Shown: positions 1 through 12,104 of the stretch, one piece after another
How positions within the stretch are numbered: position 1 is the first letter of the stretch
Layout of the letters: every line of letters starts with the position of its first letter
NCBI GenBank assembly: GCA_028455995.1
Contig: JABELC010000004.1
Span: 2,046,001 to 2,110,000 of the forward strand
Origin: Scleromitrula shiraiana
Taxonomy: Eukaryota > Ascomycota > Leotiomycetes > Helotiales > Sclerotiniaceae
Direction: 5' to 3'
Length of the DNA: 64,000 bases
Translations under genes and position numbers: made by a program
The notes under the pieces: generated by a model
Seen by the model: only the letters and a program-made list of their open reading frames with translations
What the model was told of the DNA's origin: nothing
The model's database searches: none

Positions 1-345
1 TATGTTCTCGGTCCAATCCGTCTGAGCCATACTCTTGTGGTAATCCTCATCTTGAACGCAAGGGATAGGATCTGCCGCTCGCAATCTTGGTCGAGCATCC
101 ATTTCGAGAAACTCTACTACACCACCTGGTTGCAGAATCCTTGGGAATGTTAGCATAATTGAACTCTAGGGCGTTCAACCACTTACGAACGAATATCATC
201 AAGAAAATTCTTATAACTTTCTACTCTATCGAAAATGTCTCGGCCACGAATAAAGGAGTAAAGGTTGTGTGGAATTGGTATAGTATGAGCCAGTATACAA
301 TTTAGGTTTCGAACATTGAATTGTGGATTGGTTTTTGGTGTTTGA
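1..345 (-). pseudogene. SAM-dependent methyltransferase fragment, continues past the left edge
   Basis: Minus-strand translation around 1-160 gives a class I methyltransferase-like piece with a typical LQPGGVVEFLEMDARPR segment (the post-motif-II region 'LKPGG..E..E.D.RPR' of LaeA-like fungal methyltransferases). Upstream, around 180-290, a second piece reads SFIRGRDIFDR followed, after a possible 43-nt intron, by WLNALEFNYANIP. The two pieces lie in different frames at about 145-150, where one extra A seems to break the join. No start codon or SAM-binding motif I is visible to the right, and the next gene ends at 455. I read this as the 3' part of a decayed or truncated methyltransferase gene. 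A short intron that I cannot place is the alternative. Only the part inside the window can be judged. Confidence 0.45.
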
Positions 346-454
346 GATGTTTTAACACAATCAAAATAATCAGTGGTATTCCCATCAGGTTGTGTGATGA
401 AATCCCTAGAGCACTGTATGTTAATACCTTAACTACATCGAGTGTTGCTCAATC

Positions 455-1564
455 TTACTCTAGCTTAATATCGCCTTGCACACACGACCAATGATCTGTA
501 TCATCTATGCCTTCTATAATCCAATTCGGTTCCTCTTTCTTGGCTTTAAAGCACCAGCTACCATCACTACAGCCAATCTAAAGATTATTAGTACAAGCTG
601 TAATTGTGATAGTACAGAGTACATTACCTCAAGTACTCGAGGTGGGCCCTGAAAGACAGCCACCGCTCTCCTGTCTTCGCCACATCCACTAGAAGTACTA
701 GACACCAAATTGGATATATCAGGTGTGTACTCCCAAGATGACAATCGATCCTCTAGAGGTAGGTTGCTCTTCCCGCGATCTAGCAAGCTTTGACCATTAA
801 CCTGCTCAATATCGTTCATTTTGAGTCTGAACTGTATGCTGGTGGTTAGTATGATGTTTCGAAGTTTTCTCTCCAGCTTGATCCATTGATCCAGAAAGTG
901 ACTTACGTCATGATGATATGCTTTCTTAATCAATCTCAAGATTTGAGTAATAGTTAGATCACTTGAGTTGGGAGGATGAACAACACTTTGAGCATCGACC
1001 AATTCGCCATACTCATTGTAGCCCATCCAAGCCTTGTTAGTATCGAAGCTGGTTGAGCTATCTTGAGAAGGAGAGTTTTCGTCAAGACACAAGGGTGATT
1101 GTATAGACAAATTTGACATGGAGTCATTTAATTCCTTCGTTGTAACTATCAATATTCCCGAATCTCGACAAGAAGAACGGCCTCTCTGATGTGTATTTGG
1201 TCTAAATTGTAATTTTCAGTCAGTTTTAGCAGTGACTTGTAGATACAGATGTAACAATGTATTCGGATTTTGTGGTCACATATCTAATATTCTAAGTTTT
1301 TGGATGTGCTGAAGCAACAACTTACTTTGGAGGGGCTGTACTTTCAAAAGAATACCCATCAAATCCTAGGACGAATGGAGTTCGTTTCTTGTTAGGAGGA
1401 GTGGAAGAAGATCTCAAATCATTGATTGATAAACCACTACCCGTTTTTCGATGCTTCGGAGATAGCTGTGGAATTTCTTCTGCATCAACTTGGAATACTC
1501 TGCCTTCATGTGACGTAAATACTAAAGGTGAGAAACGATGCTTTTCACATTCATGCTCTTCCAT
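455..1564 (-). CDS. uncharacterised fungal protein, four exons
   Basis: I do not recognise the family. Exon 1 starts at ATG 1564 (MEEHECEK...) and ends in ...FESTAPPK at a GTAAGTT donor near 1327. Exon 2 resumes near 1190 in the frame that contains VTTKELNDSMSNL. A GTAAGT intron follows HHD (about 905-831). A 50-nt intron (GTAATG...CTTTAG) at about 628-579 shifts the frame to a last exon ending ...WIIEGIDDTDHWSCVQGDIKLE at a TAA at 455-457. The protein is Ser-rich and low-complexity at the N-terminus (TPPNKKRTPFVLGFDGYSF), with a helix-forming middle (ILRLIKKAYHHD). The splice choices are inferred from donor, acceptor and frame; the product is soluble with no signal peptide. Function unknown. 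Confidence 0.6.
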
Positions 1565-2074
1565 GACGATGGCTAATTGATTATTCCTGAATAATTGAGA
1601 AGATGAGATGGATATAAGATGATAATGGATCAATAAGAGAAAATTAGATCGAATGAGTACTTCATTTCGCGGCGGATAAACAATGAAGTTGGGGCGGAGG
1701 AACTTTGTGGGGTAATGGGGAGGGGCATCAACATTATATATGAGGGAGAGCTGTTATAACCTTGGAAATCAACAATGCCTAAAAGAGGAAGTCACCAATA
1801 TATGTAACCTTCTATCTGAAAATCTTGAGACGGGTGATGACCCGACTTTGAATTTGGAATTTGGAAATCAAAGTTGACAAAATCACAACTCTCTTGCAAC
1901 CGTAAAAGTGAATAAGTTTGTCATATCAGATGAATAGTCCAGATGCTTGTCTCGTTCCCTATCATTCGATCTTTTTTTTGATATTCAACGACAATATTCA
2001 AGCACAATCTTATTAATGATGAGCAAACCATTAAACGTTCATGCAACTGCTGATGTCCTTCCCTTTCATTCCAC

Positions 2075-2576
2075 TCACAATCTAGACGCAAATCCACCAG
2101 CACCCATTACAATCTTTATTGATGAAGGAGCCGCAAAGAGATCTTCATCTTTCACAACCTTTGAGAATGTCTTAAACTCTTCAGAGCTGCTATGGGCTTT
2201 CAATGCAGCTTTATCCTTATAACTAATACCATACATTCATCAGTCTCGCGATAAACAATGCAATATAACAAGTTTTAGAACCTACCTCTCTAGCAAGATG
2301 ATCTGCTCATCACCCGACTTTTTGTTGACTTCTCTAATGATTTCGTATCTCAATGTCCCAGGTTCGTTGGCTTTGATATATACAGAAAGTTCATTCAGAA
2401 GTTCTATGATCTAATTCAATTATATGTGTCAACAATACTTCAATATACACCTACTGGAGTCTACTCAACAAAGGGGGGTTATGGCGCATGATAGGATGGA
2501 ATTTAAGAAATGCACTAACCCTATCCACTTTCCCGACTTTGGGAGATACAAAAGCAAGAACTTCGATATGGGACAT
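2075..2576 (-). CDS. small ABM-fold (antibiotic biosynthesis monooxygenase-like) protein
   Basis: Three exons give a protein of roughly 100 residues. Exon 1 (ATG at 2576) encodes MSHIEVLAFVSPKVGKVDR. After a GTTAGT intron, exon 2 encodes IIELLNELSVYIKANEPGT then LRYEIIREVNKKSGDEQIILLE. After a GTAGGT intron, exon 3 encodes YKDKAALKAHSSSEEFKTFS and ends ...VMGAGGFASRL with TGA at 2075-2077. The pattern 'V.P.......L...... ANEPGT..YE........I..E.Y.D.AA..AH..S..F' is typical of the dimeric ferredoxin-like ABM fold (EthD/YgiN-like). Such proteins act as cofactor-free oxygenases or as small stress proteins. The substrate cannot be told. It stands alone between two unknown genes. The second splice junction is one base uncertain (S or R before YKD). 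Confidence 0.75.
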
Positions 2577-3645
2577 GGTGATTGATTATTTGGATGAGAT
2601 TTGTGAATCACAATGAGTGTTTGGCATGTTATGAGTAAAATCAAGTCGTCGTCTGCTTTAAAGGAGGTCAAGATATCCCCACTTCTGATATGGCTGACAG
2701 CTCGAACCTCGGCATCTTTCCGTGCTGTTGTACTGGTGATACAAGCCCTGGGGGGTACATGGGAGGTATTCATGGATCATTTGAATGCCTGCATAGTGGG
2801 CAGAAATCAACTTTACCGAAGGTTTTTTATATTGAAATATATTTGAAGTATACTCGAGTAGTTAAACTGAGTTAGAATATTGATAAATGAAGAGTAATTC
2901 TATTAGCGTAAGTGATGAAAATATAGAAATCACCTATCTATCCATGAATAGCATCTTCACAGTAACGAATTGACGTGTCAAATCATTGAGTACACAATGT
3001 ATTAAAACTATGTCAACTAACTAATATTGGGCAGGTAGAACTACTCAACTGATTCTTCACGAATAAGCTATGGAAGTTTGGATGCTACATCAACATGGTT
3101 TGTCATATGGATAAGTAGCATATTGCTTTCGTCAAAGCATATTAGTATTAGAAATTAAACTACACAGTGCGAGCATCTCAAAATGAAATGAAATGGGATT
3201 GAATAAGACTGGTTTTGAACTATGGGAACATCGCGAGAAGAGCAAGTATTCTCAGGTCCAGGAGAGCACAAAAAAATTAGGACTCTGACGGGTTTACGAA
3301 CAAATATCGTGAAATAGATTCTTAACTTAATCATGAGACAATATACGAATTTCCATTCGAAAATGTATCCTTTGTCTCATTGAATAGCAAGAAGCTGTGT
3401 CTGGAAACTGCGAGTAAGCAACCCATTAAGTTGTCGCCCATTGAGGAAGTCGCCTGTTGAGGCGAGGAAGTCACCTTCCAACATGATAACAAACTCAACA
3501 AACAACAGTTGCCAGTGACCTGGATATGTTCATTCGCTGGGTCTTAACAGAACTGTTCAAACTCGAAGTTCAGAATTCACAATAAAGATTAGCGAACGAG
3601 GTCTCTTACAAGAATTTTGATGTCAGAATTCAAAGTCTGGCCATC
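2577..3645. other. intergenic stretch without a supported gene
   Basis: About 1.07 kb between a minus-strand and a plus-strand gene, so it should hold two divergent promoters. I see no ORF with gene-like composition, no repeats of note and no RNA gene. Short ORFs at 2613-2875 are antisense or noise. Confidence 0.5.
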
Positions 3646-5409
3646 ATGACTTTCAAAGATCTTATGACTGCGGTGTCAGGATTCACTATCTCTAAACCCA
3701 CCCATAAAAAGCAATCGCCAATTGGATTGGATGGTACTGGAACAAAAGACAGAATTCCAGATCCTCGACTAGGTATGAGATTTGCGTACGAGTACTACGA
3801 AATAGAATCTCTTATATTAATTTACAAATTCTAGCATTCGAATCTGATCTTTTCCTGAAACAACGTCCAGATTCTGAGAGTCCAAGGTTCCCTAGATCAG
3901 AAAGTCCTAAATGTGAGATGCTTAGATCTTGATGAAAGGATAATGTAGTTAACAGCTTATTGCAGCATCCCTTCATGACCTCATCTGGTCTCCGACTGGC
4001 AGCAGCGTGGGAACAGCATCGCCCAAAATACCATCGGTATTCGAACGTGCCTCCGAGGCTACTGAGCCAGAGCAAGAGCATGACTACCTTCTTGAGATAT
4101 CAGATATAATTCGGCAACAATTGAGGCAGGACACAATCCCAATGAGTGAGATCCAGGTTCTGGAAATGCTTATCGATGATCTCCTTCAAGGAGATATAAC
4201 GATAGAAGTTATTGCTAGTGCAAGATTGGACAAGATCATAGAAGAAATAATGCAACATGTTAAGTCAAATTATCTAAGCCAAGAATCGGCGTTTCAAGAA
4301 GTAATGCGTAAAGCAACCACTCTACATGCTCAATGGCTTTTTGAATTCAAAGAGAAATATCATACCATGGATGCAGAGCGATTGAAAATCATGCAAACAA
4401 CGGGGTGTTTACGAGATATGGAAATGGCAATGGCCAAAGGAGAATCATCCAAACACCCTGTCAAATGGAGGGTAAAGAAGATGGATACCTATACAGAAAA
4501 GGACACTAATGAGCGATTTGAACCAGGAGCGTTAGTACCTCCAATCACTCAACATGAGAGCACTTACTGACAGATTATACAGATGGTTTCTTAACATAGA
4601 ATGTGCTGTTCGTGATGGGATCGTTAATCAAGCGAAAGAACAGTTTACTCTCGGTCTTAATGCAAGACCGGTCGCTTTTTCTCTTCTCTCTGGGATGGAA
4701 ATCAGAGGCGCACTGCCAGGACACTGGATACACGTAGTAGAGTCAACGAAACGTATGTACCATTCTGCTCGGCTCCAGTATATTGGGAGTGTGATCAGAC
4801 TTTTACGAGGCCATAAACTGAAAAGTGAGAGAGCACCTAAGGGCGGAATACGCTATGACGGACTGTAGGTGACATAGACATTCTGGTTAAAGTATACAAG
4901 CTAATTTAGATAGTTACAAGATTGAATCTTGGGGTCATGTTCTTCTGAGACTGAAAGATGGGGGACCTGATGTTTACCGCAACACCTTGACGCTTGTAGA
5001 GCTCCCAGGACGGGTAGCGATGGAAGAACTAGCAATGATACCATGCCCCTGGCAATTAGATAATTGGGAAATTTTCAACAAAATGATTCGGGAAAAAAGA
5101 AGGGAAAAGGATGGCGTCACAAAATCTCTGGAATATGAGAAGAAAGAAGCCAGCGATGCACGCGCCCAAAGATTTTTCGTTGAGCAGATGATGTCTTTTG
5201 GCCAACTCGCACACGAGGTTCTTCGAGATACAAGCCGTAGGCTCGACGAGTTCCCGTTGAAGCGTCCCCCAGGATGCTCTCCACCACCATTAAAAAACCC
5301 TAAACTTTTACTACCAACACCTCTTACACCTCAGCTGCTTTCTCCTCTTTTGTCACCTCACGGTTTACCCGAAACTTGCATAGAAGAAAGGACTGACTAC
5401 ATCGGATAA
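3646..5409 (+). CDS. uncharacterised fungal protein, multi-exon, possibly coiled-coil
   Basis: I do not recognise the family. Exon 1 (ATG 3646, MTFKDLMTAVSGF) ends before a GTATGAG donor near 3772. A short exon around 3835-3910 (AFESDLFLKQRPDSESPRFP) is followed by a long exon from about 3970 to 4529. An intron GTTAGT...ACTGAC...ACAG (about 4530-4582) joins to WFLNIECAVRDGIVNQAKEQ. The last exon, from about 4910, runs to TAA 5409 and contains a highly charged helix (KMIREKRREKDGVTKSLEYEKKE) and a Pro-rich tail. The junction in 4750-4910 could not be resolved: all frames meet a stop there, so an exon is missed or the gene is damaged. The central part (QLRQDTIPMSEIQVLEMLID) is predicted helical. 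No catalytic motif is seen. Confidence 0.55.
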
Positions 5410-5797
5410 ATGACACTTCCTTAGAGATGTCTATTCTTTGCTACTAAACAATTTTGTGAGTGATAATGTTTTGCCACATCCAGCAGCTTTGTTGGTCGTT
5501 GAGAATTGGTGGTGGTGTGGTTGACTTGAGGCTTTTCTTATGTTGCTTCACGTGTATATTAGCTACGAGTATAGCCTAACCAAATTAAGATTAGAACTAG
5601 CACAAGATATTTTATGCTATGATAATTTCAACGCTAGTACAAAATAGAAGATCATTATTGGAGAAATCTTCAATTCACCTCGTTCCTTCCAGAAATTGAT
5701 CAAGAGGTTCACTTTTACCTATTTTGAAATTGAAATTGATTGAAATTGATTGAAATCAAAGAAAGAAGTAATCTGATTTATTAATTAGTCATCAATC

Positions 5798-8700
5798 ATG
5801 GCTACCTTAGAGAATTCGGGACAATCTCCTAGAAAGAGAATAAAACTTGACCAGTCTTGGGATCCTACAACAACCTCATCCTCTATAATTCCCGACTCTT
5901 CTTCTTCTTCTTCTTCTAATCTTCTTCCTAATCCAACAATAACAAACTCCAATACTTTAAGTGTAAATATGGAGGTTGATCAGTCAAAATCACCTGTTGA
6001 TACAGTTCAACCAAACCGTGAGGCCGAGGCTGGAATTCTTTACTATGTTAATAAGTCGAACCCGGGATTTAAGGGTACTTTGAAGCAGAGGTATGTTCCA
6101 ATTACTTTTACTCCCTATTGCAACAGTAATGAATTACCAAAGCTGAGATGGCTGCTGGATTTTGATTAATTCTCTTCCGTTGCGTGATACGGTATCTGGT
6201 ATTTAAAGATGGATTCTGGCTTTGTTTGAGGTTTATATCGATCACAATTATTACCTTAATATTCACTTTTTTTTTATCCTTTCAAATTTTGATTCAAATA
6301 CTATTGCAAAATTATAAGCTATATGGCGAGCTTTTCTATGTTCCCAACTAATTTGATACATAGATACACCGATTTCTTGGTCAATGAGATTGCCCTTGGT
6401 GGTGATGTTATTCATCTCAGAGATGATAAATTACCTGGACATTTAAAAGTGAGTCTACTTATTTGTTGCACGACTATCTATAGAAGTTCTCTTGTCTGGA
6501 AATGAGGCTGACTATCATGAACAGCGTGCAGGAAAATCTTCCAGAGGTGATGATAAGACTGATTCTGTTAATGAGAACCAACTACCAGTCGAAGCCACCA
6601 AAACTGAAGGAGCTGCAGAGGTTAATGCCAATTCTGGTGAACAACAGCCACCACTCAAAGAGCTTAAGCCCAATGATCTCGAACTTCTTGCCGAGTACTT
6701 TGGAAATGAGTTAGCACGCTCAATTGTTGAATTTGACGTCAAAATCCAGCGCAAGCCAGATGCCAAACCTGCCTCATTTGGTGACTTAAAATCCGAGGCA
6801 ATTGAGAACAAAGAGCGACGTGGCCGAGTGCACAATTTTGTACGACGTGCATTTGAAGGACGCTTGGATACTGAGGCTTTAGACGATGGTGCTATTCAAA
6901 TCTTTGCTGCAAAGAACAAAAATGGAGGCTCTCGATCAAACAACCCTAGAAGTAATGGTAATGGTCAGACAAAAGGAAAACTAGGCTGGCAGGAGCTTGG
7001 TGGCGAGTACCTCCACTTTAATCTCTACAAGGAGAACAAAGATACCATGGAGATGATACACCTGATTAGCCGGATGCTGAGAGGAAAAGCAAAAGACTTC
7101 TCCTACGCAGGCACAAAGGATCGTCGAGCTGCAACAGTCCAACGTATTAGCGCATTGCGTCTCCCGGCATTTAAACTCGCCCAATTGAACTCAAAGCTCT
7201 ACAATGCAAGAGTTGGCGATTTCAAGCACGAGAAGTATCCTCTAAGATTAGGCGACCTTGATGGCAATTTCTTTACTATCACGCTACGAGACTGTAACTT
7301 TGGTATCGAAACTGTTGTGAGCGAAGATGGCAAACTTAGGTTAGCAAAGGACGTTGTAGGCAAGGCGGTAGAACATATTCGAACCCATGGTTTCATTAAT
7401 TATTTCGGTCTGCAGCGTTTTGGTACATTTAATATTGGTACAGATGATGTTGGCAAGATGATCTTGCAGGATGACTTCAAAGGTGCTGTCGACGCGATTC
7501 TCAATTACTCCGAGGATTCGTTGGCAGCTTCATTGCAGCTCGGTCAGTACGATGGAAAAATTGGTAGAGACGATGTCGCACGTGCTCAAGCCATTCACGA
7601 ATTCAGGGAAACTGGTAAGGACAAGTGCCTCGATAAATTTCCTAGAAGATTTTCTGCCGAGATGGCTGTTATCAGACATCTGTCTTCCAAGCGTGGCCAG
7701 GGTGATTTTCAGGGTGCAATACTGGCAATCCAACGCAACCATCGCACTATCTATGTCCATGCGTATCAATCTCTTGTCTGGAATACGGTTGCTAGTGAAC
7801 GATGGGCCCGTTATGGAGATAAAGTTATTGAGGGTGACTTAGTATTCATTGAGAACAAGCCAGTAGCTCCAAAAGATGAAGTTGATGAGAATGGAGAGAT
7901 TGTTGTCCATCCAACTGGAGAAGATTTTGCGCCGTCTTCGGACGACATATTCCAACGTGCCCGTTGTCTATCTGCTGAAGAGGCAGCCAGTGGAAAATTC
8001 ACGATCTTTGATATCGTCTTACCCACGCCTGGATACGATATTGAATATCCTGGCAACGACATTGGTGACTTTTACAAGGAATTCATGGGCAGTGAGCGCG
8101 GTGGAAATCTCGATCCCGCGAATATGCGTCGGAAAATCAGAGACTTCAGTCTCCCTGGCAGTTATCGGAAGCTTTTAGGCCAGGTGCGAGAGGATATCAG
8201 CTTTGAGGTCAAGAAATATTTCGATGAGACTGAGCAATTGGTGGAGACTGACTTCGAAGCCCTCAAGAAGGAAAAGGCCGAAAATCTCGAGACTAGGAAC
8301 TCGCGCAACAATAGTCGTCAGACAACGCCTCAGCTTGAAGCCCACCAAATCAGCCAGGCACACCCACGTAATGGCCATGGTAACGATTTTGTTCAGCATA
8401 TCGGTACTGCTCAGCACAATGCTTGGAAATCACTTCCAGCTAAGCTGGCCGCGGATGATAAGGCTGCAGCTGAGGCTTGGGAGATAGAGAAAGCCAAGCC
8501 TGTTGACATCGATTCGATCAAGCAACCTATCTTTAAGGAGACTTACATCCAGACTGATGCTGACAATGAGGGACGTCGCACTGGTGTTAGGTCTACGCAG
8601 ATACTCAATGCAAAGAATGAAGTCATTGACGAGAAGGACTTAAAGGATATGGTGCAAGTCAAGGTTGATCTTATTGACGTACATAACATCGACTCGACCG

Positions 8701-9080
8701 ATGATAATGAAACTCACGACGGAGGTATCAGCTTTGAAGTATCACCACCCACCCTCAAGAGATCTGCAGAGGAGATTTCTGAAGGTTCGACTGATGCAAT
8801 CAAGAGCGAAATAACCACAGAAGTCGTCGAAATTTCAAAGAATGATGTCGAGATGGAAAGTCTCATCAAGGAGAAAAATCCCGCAAGCACTGAAGTGAAC
8901 ACCGAGGTTCAAGGAGCCGGCGGCGAGCCGCCAGCAACCGAGGATTCCAAGCCATCAAAACTTGCAGTTATCCTCAAATTTGGTCTTGCATCTAGCATGT
9001 ATGCCACAATGGCTCTTCGGGAACTTATGCAGCAAGGCGGCGTCAATGTTTATCAGCCAGAATTTTCTTCTGGCAGGTAG
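5798..9080 (+). CDS. PUS7: tRNA/mRNA pseudouridine synthase of the TruD/Pus7 family
   Basis: The product isomerises uridine to pseudouridine in tRNA, U2 snRNA and mRNA (Pus7 activity in yeast). My model has exons 5798-6090, 6364-6448 and 6525-9080, in frame throughout, for about 977 residues. The second intron uses the acceptor ...CTGACTATCATGAACAG. The TruD hallmark AGTKDRRAATVQRIS, with the catalytic Asp, is at 7109-7155, and the second family motif INYFGLQRFGT is at 7396-7428. The N-terminus has a nuclear-localisation-like RKRIKLD and a Ser tract. Compared with yeast Pus7 (about 676 residues) there is extra sequence: a long acidic, low-complexity region between 8,230 and 8,930 (residues about 690-930), placed before the last conserved segment LAVILKFGLASSMYATMALREL. 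Nuclear and cytoplasmic function is inferred from the family. Confidence 0.93.
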
Positions 9081-9767
9081 ATCACATGGCTACACACCAG
9101 CTAGATGAACGAAATTGTTCATGAGTTTGTTTATTCCAAAGATTTGGTATGATCTGTTGCGCATTGGGTGCGTGATTTGTTTGCGTTTAAGGATGTGTAC
9201 ATACAAAAAGTTATGATAGACTATGTCTGTATATAGTTTAGATAGACTATTTTTGCTTCCAGAAGTAGATGATAGTTATGATAAATGAACGAAGAGTTCA
9301 TTTGTGTATACTTTTATAGCATGTGATTAGAGTGATTGCTAAACGTCCTAACTTGAGCCATTGGTTCGAAAAGCTCTTATGTGATTATTCAAGTGTGGTG
9401 TTTCGACTCAGTACTTGTTGCATGTGGTAGGGAGCCAAAGTCGATAGGGAACTGCTTAGTAGGTTTTTGAGAAAACCGTACCTGGTTTGCCGTTTGCATA
9501 GCATAGCATAGCATTGAAACCAGAATGCCACATGTATATATGTAGCATCATCTACGAGACAAGAATCCCCAGAATCCCAGCCCGCCATGAGCCGTGGGTA
9601 ATTCGGATTCTAATTATCCTGTTCTACCCTGTTCTATCCCGGTCTAACATAATCTATCTTGTATCTATCCCAATGTATAGTATATATATATTCCCAGCGC
9701 TCAAAAATGCAATACAATGTTATGCTCTCTATCCTACAACCATTTATCCACCGCACGTATCTATACA
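9081..9767. other. convergent intergenic region between PUS7 and the cysteine dioxygenase gene
   Basis: 3' regions of two convergent genes. AT-rich with several TATATA/TTTGTA runs suited to 3'-end processing. No gene or structured element is seen; short ORFs on both strands look random. Confidence 0.5.
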
Positions 9768-10648
9768 TTAACTCCCTTCCACCTTCTTTCCAAACACAGA
9801 GTAGAAATTACTCTGCAGGACATGACTCTTCCTCCCCGTTCTCTCGTCGAATATATGACATCCCTCTCTCGCTGCATTCGGTGGTGTATAAACTATGCAA
9901 TCCGATTAGTTAGCATTCATTTTTTAATCCTCTCATCTTCTTTTCTCTCTCGTTGGGATTGGAAAACTCGTACGATGTAAAGAGACCGCCACATTATTCG
10001 GATCCGGATTGAATATCTTATGAAGTCCCAGATCATCGGCCATATATGTTACTTGATCGGTGGTATAGGTTGTCGTTTGGAGAATTTGCGGAGGCGTGGG
10101 TGGTATCGTGGTGGGAGGTGAGGTGTAGCGGGTTTCTACGAGACTACCGTAGAGGACTTTCATTAGACCTATAGTGGGGGAAGTGGTTAGCTAACTGCTA
10201 TATAGATGAATAGATGGAGAGGGAACCGCATTCTTACAATGAGCATCTGCGTGATCGTGTATGGGACTTCCCTTTCCCGGAGACCAACACAGAATTAACT
10301 ATACACCCGCAAAGCATATCAGTTTCTGTGACTGAAGACGATAAGAGAGATAACTTGTGGACGCAGCATGCATACGAGATTACTCTTTCCGTTTCCTTCA
10401 TCAACTAGGTTCCGTGTGTATCCTCTGCTGTGATCGGCGAAAGCGTAGGATCCCCAATCGGAGGATTTGGAAACGTATTCTTCCATTAGGGTTTGGAGGG
10501 TTTGGATGTCGACATCGGAGGAGGTGAGGCCGGATGAGGGGCCGAGGATTTGGGTGATGGAGGAGACGAGGGTTTGGAAGGGGGTGGAGGATGAGGGTGT
10601 AGATTTGTCGGGCATAGATAAGAATTCGATAGCTGTTGAGGAATTCAT
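9768..10648 (-). CDS. cdoA: cysteine dioxygenase
   Basis: This Fe(II) enzyme oxidises L-cysteine to cysteine sulfinate in the cytosol, the entry to taurine/sulfate catabolism and the control of free cysteine. Exons (minus strand): 10648-10376, 10298-10238, 10168-9974 and 9892-9768, all with GT/AG borders and matching phases. Exon 2 carries the cupin metal motif SPIHDHADAH (two His ligands) followed by Cys in HCLMKVLYGSL, the position of the Cys in the mammalian Cys93-Tyr157 cross-link. The third ligand is in GLHKIFNPDPNNVAVSLH. The short exon 4 supplies LYTPPNAAREGCHIFDERTG and the cross-link Tyr in SNFYSVFGK. Without exon 4 the gene would look truncated. An upstream in-frame ATG at 10696 would add 16 residues. 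Confidence 0.92.
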
Positions 10649-10696
10649 GGTAGAGGTTGGATGAATTGAAGCTATGTTCGTCGAAGAGGGAGTCAA

Positions 10697-11154
10697 GGAA
10701 TAGTATGTATTGGTACAGAGATTCTAGAATTCAAATATATGATACAAGGTTCATCAATCCACCCAGAAATATAAGCAATAGGAAAATGATAAGTTTCTAG
10801 AAATAAATACAAAAACCCATTAAGAAAAGAAAGAAATAGACCAGAAAAAAAATGTATGGAAAGCTCAAAATTCCATCATAAGAACAACATTTGACGAAAA
10901 ATTAGAAACATGTTCGAGAACGTTTTGGCTGAATTCATATCATCATCGGAATATTTCTCCGAACCCCCCGCTTCGGATCATCCAGCCTCTTTGGGGCAGA
11001 AGAAAGTGGGCAATTTTGACATGTTGAATGTCCAACTTCGATATAATAAACCCTTCACATTCAAGACATATCAGCAGTATAAATCATCTATCTTACATCT
11101 CCCTCAAAAATCCCACTCGAACCTATCTATCCATTCATCAACGCAGCAACCCAA
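10697..11154. promoter_or_regulatory. divergent promoter region, cdoA / parvulin
   Basis: The cysteine dioxygenase (minus) and parvulin (plus) genes diverge here. A/T-rich with an A-rich stretch at 10,795-10,850. No clear TATA or known operator. A small ORF at 10,910 is not convincing as a gene. Confidence 0.4.
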
Positions 11155-11760
11155 ATGGCACCGAAAAAAGCCGCAAAGGGAAAGGGAAAAGACGAAGCTG
11201 CGCCTAAGGAAACGAAAGTAAAAGGAGCGCAACAGATAAATGTTCGCCATATACTCGTGCGTTTTCTTCCTTTCCTATTGATCATCTATACTTTATGCGC
11301 ACATGACCTGGATTTTATGTTGACGGCTAGTCGAATGCGCATTTGTAGTGTAATAAGCAGAGTAAGATGTTAGAGGCATTGGCGAAACTGGATGCTGGCG
11401 CGAAGTTTGATGATGTTGCGCGTGAGTTTTCGGAGGATAAGGCTAGAGCTGGTTTGTTTTCCTATTTCATTTTATTTTACTTTCGATCTTCTCTCGGGGT
11501 ATCTTATGCTTCACGTGCTTGCTCGGCGCTTTGCATGTGGTATATGGATGGGTGGGCAGTTGATGGGATATATAAGAAACTAATGCGAGGGTTTGCTACG
11601 TATAGGTGGATCATTGGGATGGAAAGGGAAGGGGGATTTAGATCCGGAGTTTGAGAAGGTGGCTTTTGAGATGGAGAGTAGTACGACGGCGAAACCAAGC
11701 TATAGGCAGGTGAAGACTGGGTTTGGATACCACCTTGTCATGGTTGAGGGGAGAAAGTAG
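11155..11760 (+). CDS. parvulin-type peptidyl-prolyl cis-trans isomerase (Par14/PIN4 class)
   Basis: The product is a small rotamase of the non-phospho-specific parvulin class (human Par14/PIN4), linked to ribosome biogenesis and chromatin. Three exons, 11155-11256, 11349-11451 and 11606-11760, give 119 residues. A Lys-rich basic tail (APKKAAKGKGKDEAA) precedes the rotamase domain. Domain signatures are INVRHIL, LEALAKLDAGAKFDDVAREF, then GGSLGWKGKGDLDPEFEKVA and TGFGYHLVMVEGRK at the very C-terminus. There is no WW domain, so it is not Pin1/Ess1. The intron retained inside the longer open frame at 11452-11605 begins GTTTGT and ends TATAG. Length and order match the family. Confidence 0.92.
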
Positions 11761-12104
11761 GGCAGCGATTGGGGCAAGGAAAGTAAAGAATTCGGGTCGA
11801 ATGATTCTATGATTGATAGGAAGTGGAATTTGAGCGAGATATCAGGGCGTTAAATGGCATATCATAATTCTCTCACGGAACTATGCAAAATTGCAATGCA
11901 AAATCGCTTGGTTCATGCGCAAACCAAACAAGATATTAACGAAGGCAAGTGTTTGTTTTAAGTCGTAGATTTTATTGCTCTCATATGCAAATACCGTTGC
12001 AACCAATAATGCATCCTATGTATAGAGTACATTTTCGAAAAAAGCCTCGTGTATGGCACAATGTCTATCCGCCGTAGAAAACTCCATAGATCATGACTAT
12101 CCCT

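Noticed and set aside
6502..6714. Alternative frame in the Pus7 gene (70 residues)
   Set aside because: Sits opposite the better-supported frame; intron 2 with acceptor at 6524 explains the region.
9659..9980. Three overlapping plus-strand ORFs at 9.5-10.0 kb
   Set aside because: They are antisense to cysteine dioxygenase exons 3 and 4 and its 3' region.
10910..11221. Plus-strand ORF of 103 residues upstream of the parvulin gene
   Set aside because: Composition is random, it overlaps the parvulin start in another frame, and it spans the divergent promoter.
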